In this document: piece by piece, positions 33,229 to 42,860 of the stretch | Numbering within the stretch: position 1 is the stretch's first letter | Layout of the letters: each line of letters begins with the position of its first letter | The notes under the pieces: generated by a model | Seen by the model: only the letters and a program-made list of their open reading frames with translations | The model's database searches: none | Told to the model about the DNA's origin: nothing | Position numbers and translations under genes: made by a program | Assembly (NCBI RefSeq): GCF_020360975.1 | Contig: NW_025408668.1 | Span: 2,914,001-2,978,000, forward strand | Reading direction: 5' to 3' | Length of the DNA: 64,000 nucleotides | From: Hirsutella rhossiliensis | Lineage: Eukaryota > Ascomycota > Sordariomycetes > Hypocreales > Ophiocordycipitaceae

Positions 33229-34361
33229 CTATAAAAAGTAGTCGGGAAGGGCATTTCCATCAGCGGCCTTTTCATTCCCCGGCTGCTGGTCCTTATGCAC
33301 GTCGTTTTCCGGCGCGGCGGCAAATACGTTGAAGAACCTCTCGCCTCCGTCGCTCACCTCGAGCACGCTCGCCATGTTGCCGCACCTGTAGCAGTAGTTG
33401 GGGGCGCTCCACACGGTGCTGAGCCGGTCGTCGTACAGCACCTGGAAGCCTTCCTGGCAGAGCTGGTGTGCGCGAAGAATGTGCGACATGTTGTTGACGG
33501 CCAGAAACTTCTTGACCACCTGCGCGCCAAAAGTGTAGCCCGCTCCGCGTGGCGAGAGCGAGAACTCGTCGCGCTCGGGGTCGGGGTCGGACCAGACGAG
33601 GTCGGCCATCGGGCCCTCGTGGGGAATTTCTCGAAACCGGTCGATGATCTTGATCTGGTCGATGGAGTGGATGGAAGGTGACAGACCTGGCGTTGATTAG
33701 CCGGTGGCACCTCGAGTGGCAAGTCGCGCGCCGACATACCGCCGTGCACGCAGAATATTTGATTATCGATTACCACGCTCAGCGTCAAAAAGTCAAACAT
33801 GTCGGTGAAGTAGTGCCACACGTTGGCGTTGCCGTACTTGCGAGAACACTCAGTGTAGAATCCGTACGACTGGGTGACGCCGCGCGACTCGTGGTTGCCG
33901 CGAATGAGGTGGACGCGATCGGGGTATCGTAACTTTAAACACACAAGCAGCGAGATTGTTTCGACGCTAAACATGCCTCGGTCGACGTAGTCGCCTGAGA
34001 GTCGACGACGTCGTCAGCCCGTTGTCCTTGTCTGCACCAAGGGGTGGACGCGCGCCTACCGAGGAAGAGGTAGTTGGTGTCGGGACAGTAGCCGCCGATC
34101 CTGAAGATTTCAATGAGATCAAAGAACTGGCCGTGGATGTCGCCGACGACGGTAATGGGCGCCTTCACGTGGACGACATTGCTCTCTCGCATGAGCAACT
34201 CCTTTGTCTTGGCGCATATTGCTTCGATGACGGATTCGGCGAGCAGTTCCTTTTTGTAAAGACGCGAGATGCACTCGTCGAGGTCAACCGACGCTGTTTG
34301 CGTGAGTCAGCACATGTCGAGAGAGGGGAGGGGGAGAGGGCGCACAGGGCAGGCCAGGCAT
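33229..34361 (-). CDS. ppg1: PP2A-like serine/threonine phosphatase catalytic subunit, Ppg1 type
   Basis: Four exons (34361-34346, 34293-34060, 33994-33740, 33686-33229) encode 320 residues. All metallophosphatase motifs are intact: GDIHGQ, GDYVDRG, RGNHESR, the CVHGG histidine and [11 protein letters not shown]. The end DYFL is the carboxymethylation tail of the PP2A group. The [15 protein letters not shown] and FNVF-APEN blocks and the [16 protein letters not shown] stretch fit Ppg1 better than PP2A, PP4 or PP6. In fungi Ppg1 acts in glycogen and autophagy control and as the phosphatase of the Far/STRIPAK-like complex. The 16-nt first exon is inferred from a donor that rejoins the [18 protein letters not shown] frame, so the exact start is less sure than the rest. 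Confidence 0.9.
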
Positions 34362-35590
34362 TCTGGCGCAGCGGATGTGACTGGCCTCGGGGCGAAGCGT
34401 GGTCTGAGGAAGTGAGGTATATAGAGCAAGCAATCACTTGACCCGGGGGCGATATACCCTGGCCTCATCAAGGCTAACAACGTTGGCGACGTCGGCTAGC
34501 GATATCGATTGAGGGCTGGTGGCCTTGCACCAACATGATCGACGAGGGCCGCGATTTCACATGGGCGAAAGGGAGACGGGAGGGCTCCTTAGCTGAACAT
34601 GGGACAGGCGGCCGAGGCGATGGCTGTGAGTCGGGAGAGTCGAGTGTTGCATGGTTGCTAAGAAATTGAGCCGTTGTATTAGCTCTTGATGTGGATGGAG
34701 ACGACCCTTGCACCATGTACCTTTGGTGTCCACGGCACGTGACTTCCCCCCATCTGCTGGGAGAAGGCCGACGTCCAAAAAGGGTCTCTTTGCGGAAATA
34801 CAGGAACTCGGGTTGACTCTTGCTCATTAGTCCGGACGCGAGAGCCCAAGACTGCGCAGAACAGCCCCGACCCGGAGCGGTGCCAAAGAGATGCATGGCG
34901 CTTCTTGGCTGCCCGCACAGAGGGACTCGAGGCCCCTTCATAGCATCTACAGTGTTTTTTCGAGCGTCGGAGTCCATCTGCTTATCCAACCGCCCCTGGA
35001 ACTAAACAGCCAAGACCACTACCTAACTTACCTATGTACTGTGTTTGATGAGTGCGAGCTCTTTCTTGACGGCTTGCCGGCGCCACCTGACCATGTAGGC
35101 GCCTATTCTGCCCGGCTAAGATTCGGCCCAGGCGCAGCAGGCCCCTGGCCCGTGCGCTGTCTCACGTGCTCCACCCATGTTCCGGCATCCAGCAGCTCCA
35201 GCTCCAGTTGCAACTCTGCCCATCGTGTGCCTCACCACTTCGACCTACGGGAGACAGACAGAGCGAGAGAGAGAGCCCTTCCTCCTCCTCCATCCCGCCT
35301 AAATGTGACGCTTCTCACACCATCAAGTGAGGCCAGGGGAGGAGGATCTGCGGAATCAACAGTCGGCCCTCTCATCCGCCCCGTTTCCCTTCATTTACTT
35401 CGACCGGCATCCCAGGAAGAGCGTCCAGGACGGCACGCCCTCGGCTCGCGCTGAAGACGCCTCCGATACCAACTAAGTTTGCACTGTACTGCGACATCGC
35501 CACGGCACCTCGAGCTTCCGCAGACCGCCAGGCCTCGACGAAGCACATCTGCTTGCTCGCCAACAGCCAACCTCATGCGCATGCCCGGAA
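34362..35590. other. Divergent promoter region between ppg1 and the zinc-knuckle gene
   Basis: About 1.2 kb. Long frames on both strands (34,474-34,989 and 34,891-35,454) show no family features and are probably chance. A CT/purine-rich leader lies at about 35,260-35,300. Confidence 0.5.
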
Positions 35591-37521
35591 ATGACAGAAT
35601 CAGTCCCTGGCCGTGGCGGCCCGACTCAAGAAGCTCAATGCTACAACTGCGGCTCCTCAGGACATTGGGCTGTCGCCTGTCCCGAGCCTACGCGAGAAAC
35701 CCCAGCGTGGGCCTCCCCGTCATCATGCCATGCTTGAATGCCCGCTGACTCTATACTGCTTGAAAAGCGGACTGGCCGCCTGGAGAAACTCATCCAACGT
35801 CGGCCGAGGAGGCGGCAAGGGCCATGCCTACAATTCCGCTTCGAAGAGATCAAAGGGGCCCATCATCACCAAGTACACGCCGCCGCCGCCGCCCCAGCCC
35901 TCGTTCGGCTCGGCCATCAGTCCCTATGCGCCGCACCCTCCTGGCCCTCCTGGCCCTCCTGGCCCTCCTGGCCCTCCTGGCCCTCATCAACCTCCGGCTC
36001 CCTATCCGGGACCCAGCCGCCAATTCCAGCCCTATGCAATTCCGCCTCCCCCGTTGCCTGCTGGCTACCCTCAGCCGGCCTATCCTTACCACCTGCCCCC
36101 GTATGCGCCTCCAGCCCCTTATGGACCGCCTCGCTACGGCCATCATGGAGCTTTGGGCCCTCCTCCTGCACCGCTTCCCCCTTCGGTCCCATTCGCGCCC
36201 GGCAGGCCGAGTGCGCACGAATACAGGCCGCCTCTTCCGCCTTATACACAGCCGTTTCCCTACGCGCCCGCCTCTCACAAACCTGCATCGGCAAAACACT
36301 CGCCCAGTAGACCGGCGTACGGGCAGTCGGAAGCGTCACCCCTAAAACCTGCCGCGATCCCCCCCATACCTCCAAACTCCAGGATCAGTCACCCTCTCCC
36401 ACCCAAACCGCCGCCGAGCCACGACCAAGTTCATCCACAGCGCGACTACAAAAGTAAGCGAAAATACGAGCGCCAGCATCACCAGGACAAGCGACACAAG
36501 GGCTTCCGGCCTGCCCCGCCTCAACCCAGTTCCCACTTGAGCCCTCGTCACAACGCCTACAACTCGGAACCCCCCGCCGACCGTCCGCCGCCAGGCAACT
36601 CGCCCGCACACGGGCGGTTCGATCAACGAGAAAGTGGAACGCCTCTTCCCAGGGAGACGCGTTCTGTGCCTTGCTCGCCTGAGAAAGAGACAGGGCTGGT
36701 AGAAGCAGACGGCGTGCCAGCCAAGATCCAGGGCAAAAGCAGCACCGATTGTGACGCTGTCCCTGATGACTCGGTGGCCAAGACAAGTGACTCGGCAAAT
36801 GCTGAGCAGGAAACAAGGCCTCAGTCTCTTGATGGAAGCAACCAAACACAACCCGAGGCTGCCGGAGAACATCTGTCTTTACCACCCAGGGCAGACGCGA
36901 GTGGCAACGCCCCAGACTTTGGAACCGATGGCGAAGCCATAAACTCCCCGCTGCCTAGCGATGACCAAGAAGACGGAGAAGTCTCCAGCGACGAAGCCGG
37001 ACCGAACCCTGTCCTGAATTCCCGGGCTCTAAGCGAGGGGAGATGGAAATCGCCTACGCCTCCGACTGACGTCCGGTGGAGACGGAAACGCGAGCACAGT
37101 GATGAGTCGGACGACGATGAGACAAGCCCCAAGAGGCCAAAGCCAAGCGGCTCAGCCGACAGCGTTAAGGATAGAGCCCTTGAGGACGATGGTGTCAATG
37201 ACAGTCTTTGGGACTCGCTCGACGTTCCGAGACAAGCCGACCGGAAGCGCCGGGGCTCCACCGCGTCTCGTGGATCTCGGCACTCGAGCGTGTCCAGCAA
37301 ATCCTCGGATCTGAATTCTCTCGAGGCAGAGCTCCTGGGCCGGCCAAAGAACCAGAGACAGCCGGAGCCCAGCCCGCCCTCGCACCAACGCCTGGAACGG
37401 AGGACTCCGCCAAAGCCCAAGCGTCGGCAGAACAATACCAACTCAGCGTATAGGTAAGGCTTTAGTCGTGTCGAATGAGCACTCGTGATAGGTAACTGAC
37501 GAATGCAGCCGCCGATGGTAG
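35591..37521 (+). CDS. CCHC zinc-knuckle, proline-rich nuclear-type protein
   Basis: Three exons (35591-35706, 35768-37453, 37509-37521) encode 604 residues. Residues 17-30 form one CCHC zinc knuckle, CYNCGSSGHWAVAC, followed by PEPTRETPAGLAAWR, a block shared by filamentous fungal homologues. Residues about 80-230 are very rich in Pro/Tyr/Gly, with a collagen-like run of PPG triplets. The remainder is disordered and charged, with KRRR/RKR signals, an acidic DDQEDGEVSSDEAG patch and a basic end. A 13-nt last exon gives the ending AYSRRW. A single zinc knuckle with a Pro-rich tail suggests RNA or single-strand nucleic-acid binding, but no function is known to me. Confidence 0.85.
35941..35985 (+). 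repeat. Five 9-bp repeats CTGGCCCTC coding for a collagen-like tract
   Basis: Exactly five tandem copies in exon 2 of the zinc-knuckle gene, translated as Pro-Pro-Gly triplets. Length polymorphism is likely. Confidence 0.85.
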
Positions 37522-38395
37522 TAGCCTCTGGTCTACCTTTGGTGGGCTCTCTGGTATTCGGTGGCCGGCCGCTCGCCCATGGCTGTACTCGACGCGCCGC
37601 CGTTCCATATACCAAGCCGGGCTGACATGGAGCCCGGACCTCAGTCACGTCTGTATCATTTGCATGCTTTGATGTTTGAGCGCCCTCGCTTTCTTGCGCG
37701 GCGGTTTTTGGTTCTTGCTTTTATTACATTTCCTCATCTTGCCTGTCTCATGACCTAACGACCAAGCATTGCATGGATCGGCGTTTTGACATATACTACC
37801 TAGATATCACGGAAGAGACTTGACTCTTTTGAACCACCAAGTCTGCGTGATGATACCAGCGTTTGACGCCTGGCAGGGAAATACTGGCCCAGAGTCTTTC
37901 GGTCATGTTTTGGTTTTTATCCGACTCCGGGCAGAGTACGGTTGGTGAAGCATTCTTCCCCCAACTGCTGCTGTTGGCAAGATGTCTGTCATTGACTTTC
38001 GCCCTTTCTGCGAGCTTTTGAATTAGATAAGCAGGACTTATCGTGGGGTCGATTTGCGGAGTAATTTCGGGAAATCGTATGCGATTACACATCTACCATC
38101 TGATAAGTGCCCGGCGGCGCGCACGCGAATATCTCCACGGCCAGCAGCCCAATCCAGGCCATTCCGGGGCCTGGGGACTACTACACCCGGCGGCGCGTTT
38201 GGTCGAGGAGCACCGTATAGGCTACTGCCCGTCGAGATATTTGCGTTGCAGCGCCGCGAATGGGTAATGGGGGGCTAGGCTCGGCCACAGGAACTGTGAG
38301 ATAGTAATGCACTGATCCTACGGCCCTTTGATCCTCAAAAATATGTCTAGTTACATGGATATAAATATGTGTAAAGACTCTACGAGGCGGCTGGC
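37522..38395. other. Intergenic; possible right flank of the Crypton insertion
   Basis: No gene recognised. GATAAGCAGGACTTATC at 38026-38042 is a perfect interrupted palindrome, and a further GATAAG occurs at 38102. The same hexamer clusters on the other side of the Crypton. Confidence 0.4.
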
Positions 38396-40910
38396 TTACG
38401 TCGACGAGGGCGGTCCGCTTTCCCAGCCGGGTCCTCCGCCCCGACGGCCCTGACCTCGAGTTGGACCTGGTCCCGGGCCTGGACCTGGGTCATCGGGCAC
38501 GGGGGTCCCTACCTGTACCCGTATCTGGCCCTGGCCCTGGCCCCGATCCTGGCCCCGCCGTCGGCGCTGTTTGAGTTCGTCGACGAGTCGGTTCAAGCTT
38601 CGGCCGGCGCGTAACAGCTCTAGCTCTGCAACGGCCGCCTCCTTGCATTTGCCGGACGCCATACGGGCCAACAGCTCGTCCCAGATCACCTTCCGGCGAC
38701 AGAACTGCACTCTGACCCCGTTCCCGGCGCCAGCGGCTTCCCCACGTCTCTTCCAGCTCCCGTACGGCCTTCTGACCTGCAAACCCTTCCTCCCACTCCT
38801 TCCAGACGTCCCCCACCGTAAAGACCCTTGCCAGGGCTGTGACGATAGGCATGCCTGGTACCAGAGGCTCTGGGTCGGGGGCCGGGGCCGGAGCTGTATT
38901 GAGATTCAAGGTAGGTACTGTTGACGGCGCCGGGGCCGGCGCCCAGCGCCTCTGCTGCCCCGGCTCCGAAGTAACCGGTAAAGGTGATAGGGACCTTGCC
39001 TTGGAGGAGGGCATCGAGGCCGCCCTGAACCCCGTCCAGCCGGGCCTCAAGCCGGATGGCGAGCCGCTGACTATTCTGTAACAGGGCCTCCCGCGTGCTC
39101 TCTATGACGCCGCTTAGTTCCGGCAGCGCGCGTCGTACGAGCAGGCTTACCGGCTCCATAGCCCCTACCGCGGTGGACCGCACGGCGACGGCGAACTCGT
39201 CCCACTCGGGCCCGCTAAAAGGGGCGTAGGCGAAGAACGGTAGCGACGGGTAGCGGAGCTGTAGGACGGCCAGGTCCTGCAGAAGTACTATACGCAGGCG
39301 CCGCATAAGCTTAAGGAAGCCGTCGGCGGCTAAGTCGTCGTCGTCGAGACCGCCTTCTGCCCAGCATTGCCGGCGCGCCCGCGCCTCAAAGCGGGTTCCC
39401 ACCTCGATCCACGGCCACAGCTGCTTTTGTAAGACGTACGGGGGTTCGTGAGCCGCACGCGCGAGGAAGTAGTCCCCCGGGGAGGCCGAGAAGCCGGCGA
39501 CGATACGCATGAACTGCCGCGGTAGGTGCGTAAGATATGCCTGGCAGAGCACGCTCTGGTTCCAGCGGCCGGCCTGCGAGATCTGGGCGAGCGACGTGCC
39601 ATGGGTCTCCGCGTCCTGGGCGCCCACCCTGCGCGGGAGGTGCGTCTTCTTCGACGCGATAAGGCCGGCAGCGCCGAAGATACGCCAGGTCTCTTGTAGC
39701 TGCGTCGGGTACGAGAGCTCCTGCTCGCGGTCCCGCCCGACGAGGACCTTGATCCGATACCAGTCCTGACGGCGCCGGAAGGACGGGGGCGGTTCGCCGG
39801 CGACGTGCCAGCGCCAAAAGAAGAGCTGTGCTAGGCCCTTGCGTACAGAATAAGGGTCCTTGTGCCGGAGCGCGCCCATAAACTCCTTCCTCGCCGTCTT
39901 ATTTAGCTTGCCGTCCCGTAAAAGGCTTACCAGGCAACCACAGGGGTCGGCCCTTCCGAAGGCGGATAGTCGAGTAGGGACAGGTCTGCAAGCTCCATCT
40001 TGCGGCGGTTCTCCCCGTAAGAGGTAGTAGTGGCCGAAGAGGAGGTCGACTCGCGTACGGAGGTTTTGCGGCGTATACGCGGCGCCAGTGAGAAGGAGAT
40101 CCTGGATCCGAAGCCATTCATCGGGGAGGTAGCCGGCCTGGATCCCGTCGCTCCCGCGGTCTTTAAAGGAGGCTCGGTCGTGCTTCCCGCTGCCGGCCCC
40201 GTTGCTCAAGGAATCCTCGTACGGCGGCGCCCCGGGGATTCTCCGTATTCGAGTTGCCGTGAGCCACCTGGAGCCTCCATAGCTCGATAACGGCCGCGAT
40301 ATAGGCGTCGATAGTGCCCCTCGTAAGCAAAGACCCTTCGGTAAGGTCTACTGCAGCCGTCGCGAGGCCTGTGGGTGGCACGTAACCCTCGCGGTCGTCA
40401 GCGAGCAGCTCAGCGGCCTCGGCCAGGGGACCTCAAAGCTTCGGCCAGGCTTTCGGCCTCTGCCATGGCCGCGGCCTCGAGCTGCTCCTGTTCGCGCTGT
40501 TGCCGTACCTGTACGGCCTCGCCGTTGCCGTCGCCCCTAACCTTACCCGCGCGCGGCTTCTTCTGCGGCGGCACAACGCGTCGTAACAGGATATCCTCTT
40601 TGAGCCACGCCGCCAGCTTGTCCGGCGTTACGAGCTCGCCGTCGGGCCAGCTATAGAGCGAGCCGTCTGCTGCAGCCCGAGGCGTATGGCACCAGGCCTA
40701 TACGTATTTGTCTGTTAGCCGCCTAGGGGGCCGTACGTGACAGGGATCGAAGTGGAGGACCGGCCGGGGGACGCGCCTTCCACTCCCGCTGCTTCGCCGC
40801 GTAACTCCGCGCCGTGTTCGCCGGCTGTTCGTCCTTCTTCGCCTGGATGCCCGCCTCCGGGCGGCACGGGCGCGCTCGTCAGCTGCCGTGTACGAGTCGT
40901 CCGCGGCCAT
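38396..40910 (-). pseudogene. Crypton tyrosine recombinase, degenerate
   Basis: Minus-strand pieces in different frames together cover a fungal Crypton transposase. An N-terminal NTARSYAAKQREW block lies at about 40,800. VTPDKLAAWLKEDILLRR is near 40,600, after an in-frame TAG at about 40,704. TRGTIDAYIAAVIELWRLQV lies at about 40,290. The recombinase core (Ndc10_II-like) is in the frame 40209-38686, with THG-S-AQISQAGRWN, AYLTHLPRQFMRIVAGFS and PPYVLQKQLWPWIE. Finally comes a GCR1_C-type DNA-binding domain (VWKEWEEG near 38,800; RRKVIWDELLARM near 38,680). At least four frameshifts (about 40,420, 40,175, 38,930 and 38,770) separate the pieces, so no full enzyme can be made. Cryptons integrate by site-specific recombination without terminal inverted repeats. 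The body is not RIP-saturated. Confidence 0.8.
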
Positions 40911-41395
40911 CTCGGTCGATCGGGCAACGTTCCTACGGGCGAATGTCTGGGCTGGTGTTGGCCGGAAACCCGATAAGTTGGGTGGGAACTTATCAAATGC
41001 ACTTATCAGGCGTCCTGCACACGATTTCACGGGCGGCGTTTTGTGGGCGATAAGTGGTCACGTGGCCTAAGTGAATTACGACGCAATTGCGGGCACCACC
41101 GATAAGCTTTCTTTTCGACGCGCACATCTCAAATATGCCCAATCCCATTAGCACAACGTCGGACTGAATTATTGGGTAGGCAACAACTTTTGCATTATGA
41201 CTATATTTTGTGACAGAGAAGAAAATAACGGAAGAAAATGGCCTGTGTGCGAATGTGCAAAGACCCCTCTGTGTACAGCATGCATGCGATGAATTTACCC
41301 TCTGGGGGCCTAATTCAGCATGGCCAACCTGTCAATTGGCCATGCGCTGTGCAATAAAATTTTTGTTTTTTTGTTTTTACAATCTTGATGTCATT
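40911..41395. other. Intergenic with repeated GATAAG/CTTATC motifs
   Basis: GATAAG or its complement occurs at 40972, 40989, 41002, 41049 and 41101. This stretch is both the 5' flank of the Crypton and the 3' side of the Egh16-like gene. No coding sequence. Confidence 0.45.
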
Positions 41396-41656
41396 TTAGT
41401 CGTCCTCTTCCTCCTCGGCCTTGTTGGCGGCGGCGATGGAGGCGGCATCGGCGGGTTGTCCGAGACGGAAGCGCTTGTTGAGGCCACCCTCGTCTTCGTC
41501 CTCCTCGGCCTTGTTGGCGGCGGCGATGGAGGCGGCATCGGCGGGTTGTCCGAGACGGAAGCGCTTGTTGAGGCCGGCCTCATCCTCGTCCTCCTCGGCC
41601 TTATTGGCGGCAGCAATGGACTGGGCGTCGGCGGGCTGGCCGAGGCGGAAGCGCTT
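41396..41656 (-). repeat. Three 90-bp tandem repeats encoding Kex2-flanked peptides
   Basis: Lys-Arg codons lie at 41651-41656, 41561-41566 and 41471-41476, exactly 90 bp apart. Each is followed by FRLGQPADA(Q/A)SIAAANKAEE. The first two units end in an Asp/Glu run plus GLNKR; the third ends at the stop codon. The two 3'-most units are almost identical at DNA level, indicating recent duplication or homogenisation. Confidence 0.9.
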
Positions 41657-42860
41657 GTCGAGGTCACCCTCCTCGGCGTTCTCAGCCTTGACGGCCTCCT
41701 CGAAAGTCTGGGGGTCTGCCTCGCCAGCGAGCTCGGCGCGCTTCCTGAGGCGGAAGGCGATGGCGCGTTTGCGGGCGGCGGGGGTCTGGGTAAAGGCAGC
41801 AGAGCCGCCAAACGGGCCGGCCGCGGCGCTGTTGCGGACGCGGACGATGCAGACGTTCTGGGCACCGCCGACGGTGGCGTCGCAGGTCATGCCCTGGGGC
41901 ATCTGGACTTTGACAGGGAAGTCGGTATTAGTGGCCAGGGACAGGCCACCGACGCCGAGGCCGGGGACGTCCTGCATGACCTGGGCGTTCTTGAAGGCGT
42001 TGGGGTCAGTGCCGCCAGAGGTGCCATCCATGGCGGCAGAGAGAGGACCGGCGCCATCCTGGTTGATCTGAAGAGCGGTGCCATGTTAGCAGAGGAATCT
42101 CGAGACGAGAGAGAAAGCCGCGTGTTGCCGTACCTGTCGGTAGACCATGGTGACCATGCCTTGATCATCGGCAGTTGGAAGGCCTGTCGTGGCACCCATG
42201 CCCATGCTCTTGGCGACGGACTTCTCGGCAGGGAGGTTGCCCTTCTGGCCGCCACCGCCAGCAGCACCGCCGAGGAGGCCGCCAAGGCCAGCACCTTTGC
42301 CAGCAGCACCTTTTCCGGCAGCACCTTTTCCGGCAGCACCTTTTCCGGCAGCACCGCCTTTACCGGCAGCACCGCCGCCCAGGAGACCGTCGAGGAGGCC
42401 CCTGGCATACGTCTTGTGCGCATCGCGGCGCTGTTTACCGGCGAGACCAGACAGGTCGTCCTCCTGACCGACACCGGTCTGGCCAGCGTTGGAGGCGACG
42501 TTCTGATTCGTACCCATGAAGTTGCCAATGGCGGTGGCGGCATTGACAGGGCCGTTGCCCTGGGTGCGGCCCAGGGCACTGGCCTTGCCCTGGCTCATGT
42601 CACGGTCCCGGATGATGGACGTGTCGGCCTGGGAGCCGCAGCCGTTGGAGGTGCAGTCCCGAGGAGTGCCATCAGTGACTGAGACAGGCCAAGGTTAGCG
42701 AGGGAGAGGTGCAAGGGGAAGTGGTGATAGGGGGGCATCCTCGGAGGGACATACCGGAAAGGCCAGGCATGGTGACATTGTTGGCGCCCTCCATACGGAG
42801 GACGAGGCCGTGTGCCGAAACACTGGCGATGAGAGCCGAGGAGATGAAAGCGTAACGCAT
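41396..42860 (-). CDS. Egh16/Gas1-like secreted protein with a C-terminal Kex2 peptide-repeat tail
   Basis: Three exons (42860-42755, 42678-42134, 42067-41396) encode 440 residues. Residues 1-16 are a signal peptide. The Egh16/Gas1 (appressorium virulence factor) core follows: HGLVLRMEGANNVTMPG, VTDGTPRDCTSNGCGSQADT, LGRTQGNGPVNA, and CDATVGG-QNVCIVRVRN--AAGPFGG. A Gly/Ala/Lys repeat interrupts the core (15-bp DNA units at about 42,300-42,370). After the core comes an unusual tail. Dibasic KR sites stand at 317-318, 326-327, 355-356, 385-386 and 415-416. The last three each precede FRLGQPADA and an acidic stretch, spaced exactly 30 residues. This is the architecture of Kex2-processed repeat precursors. 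The core is expected in the secretory pathway; the peptides would be released in the Golgi. Peptide function is unknown. Confidence 0.88.

Noticed and set aside
41396..41656. Interpretation of the peptide tail as an alpha-factor mating pheromone
   Set aside because: The repeated peptide lacks the Trp-Cys...Gly-Gln-Pro-Gly-type pheromone pattern; Kex2 repeat precursor is all that can be said.
41210..42682. 490-residue plus-strand frame
   Set aside because: Antisense to the Egh16-like gene; its Gly/Leu repeats mirror the peptide repeats. The minus strand has signal peptide, splice sites and family motifs.
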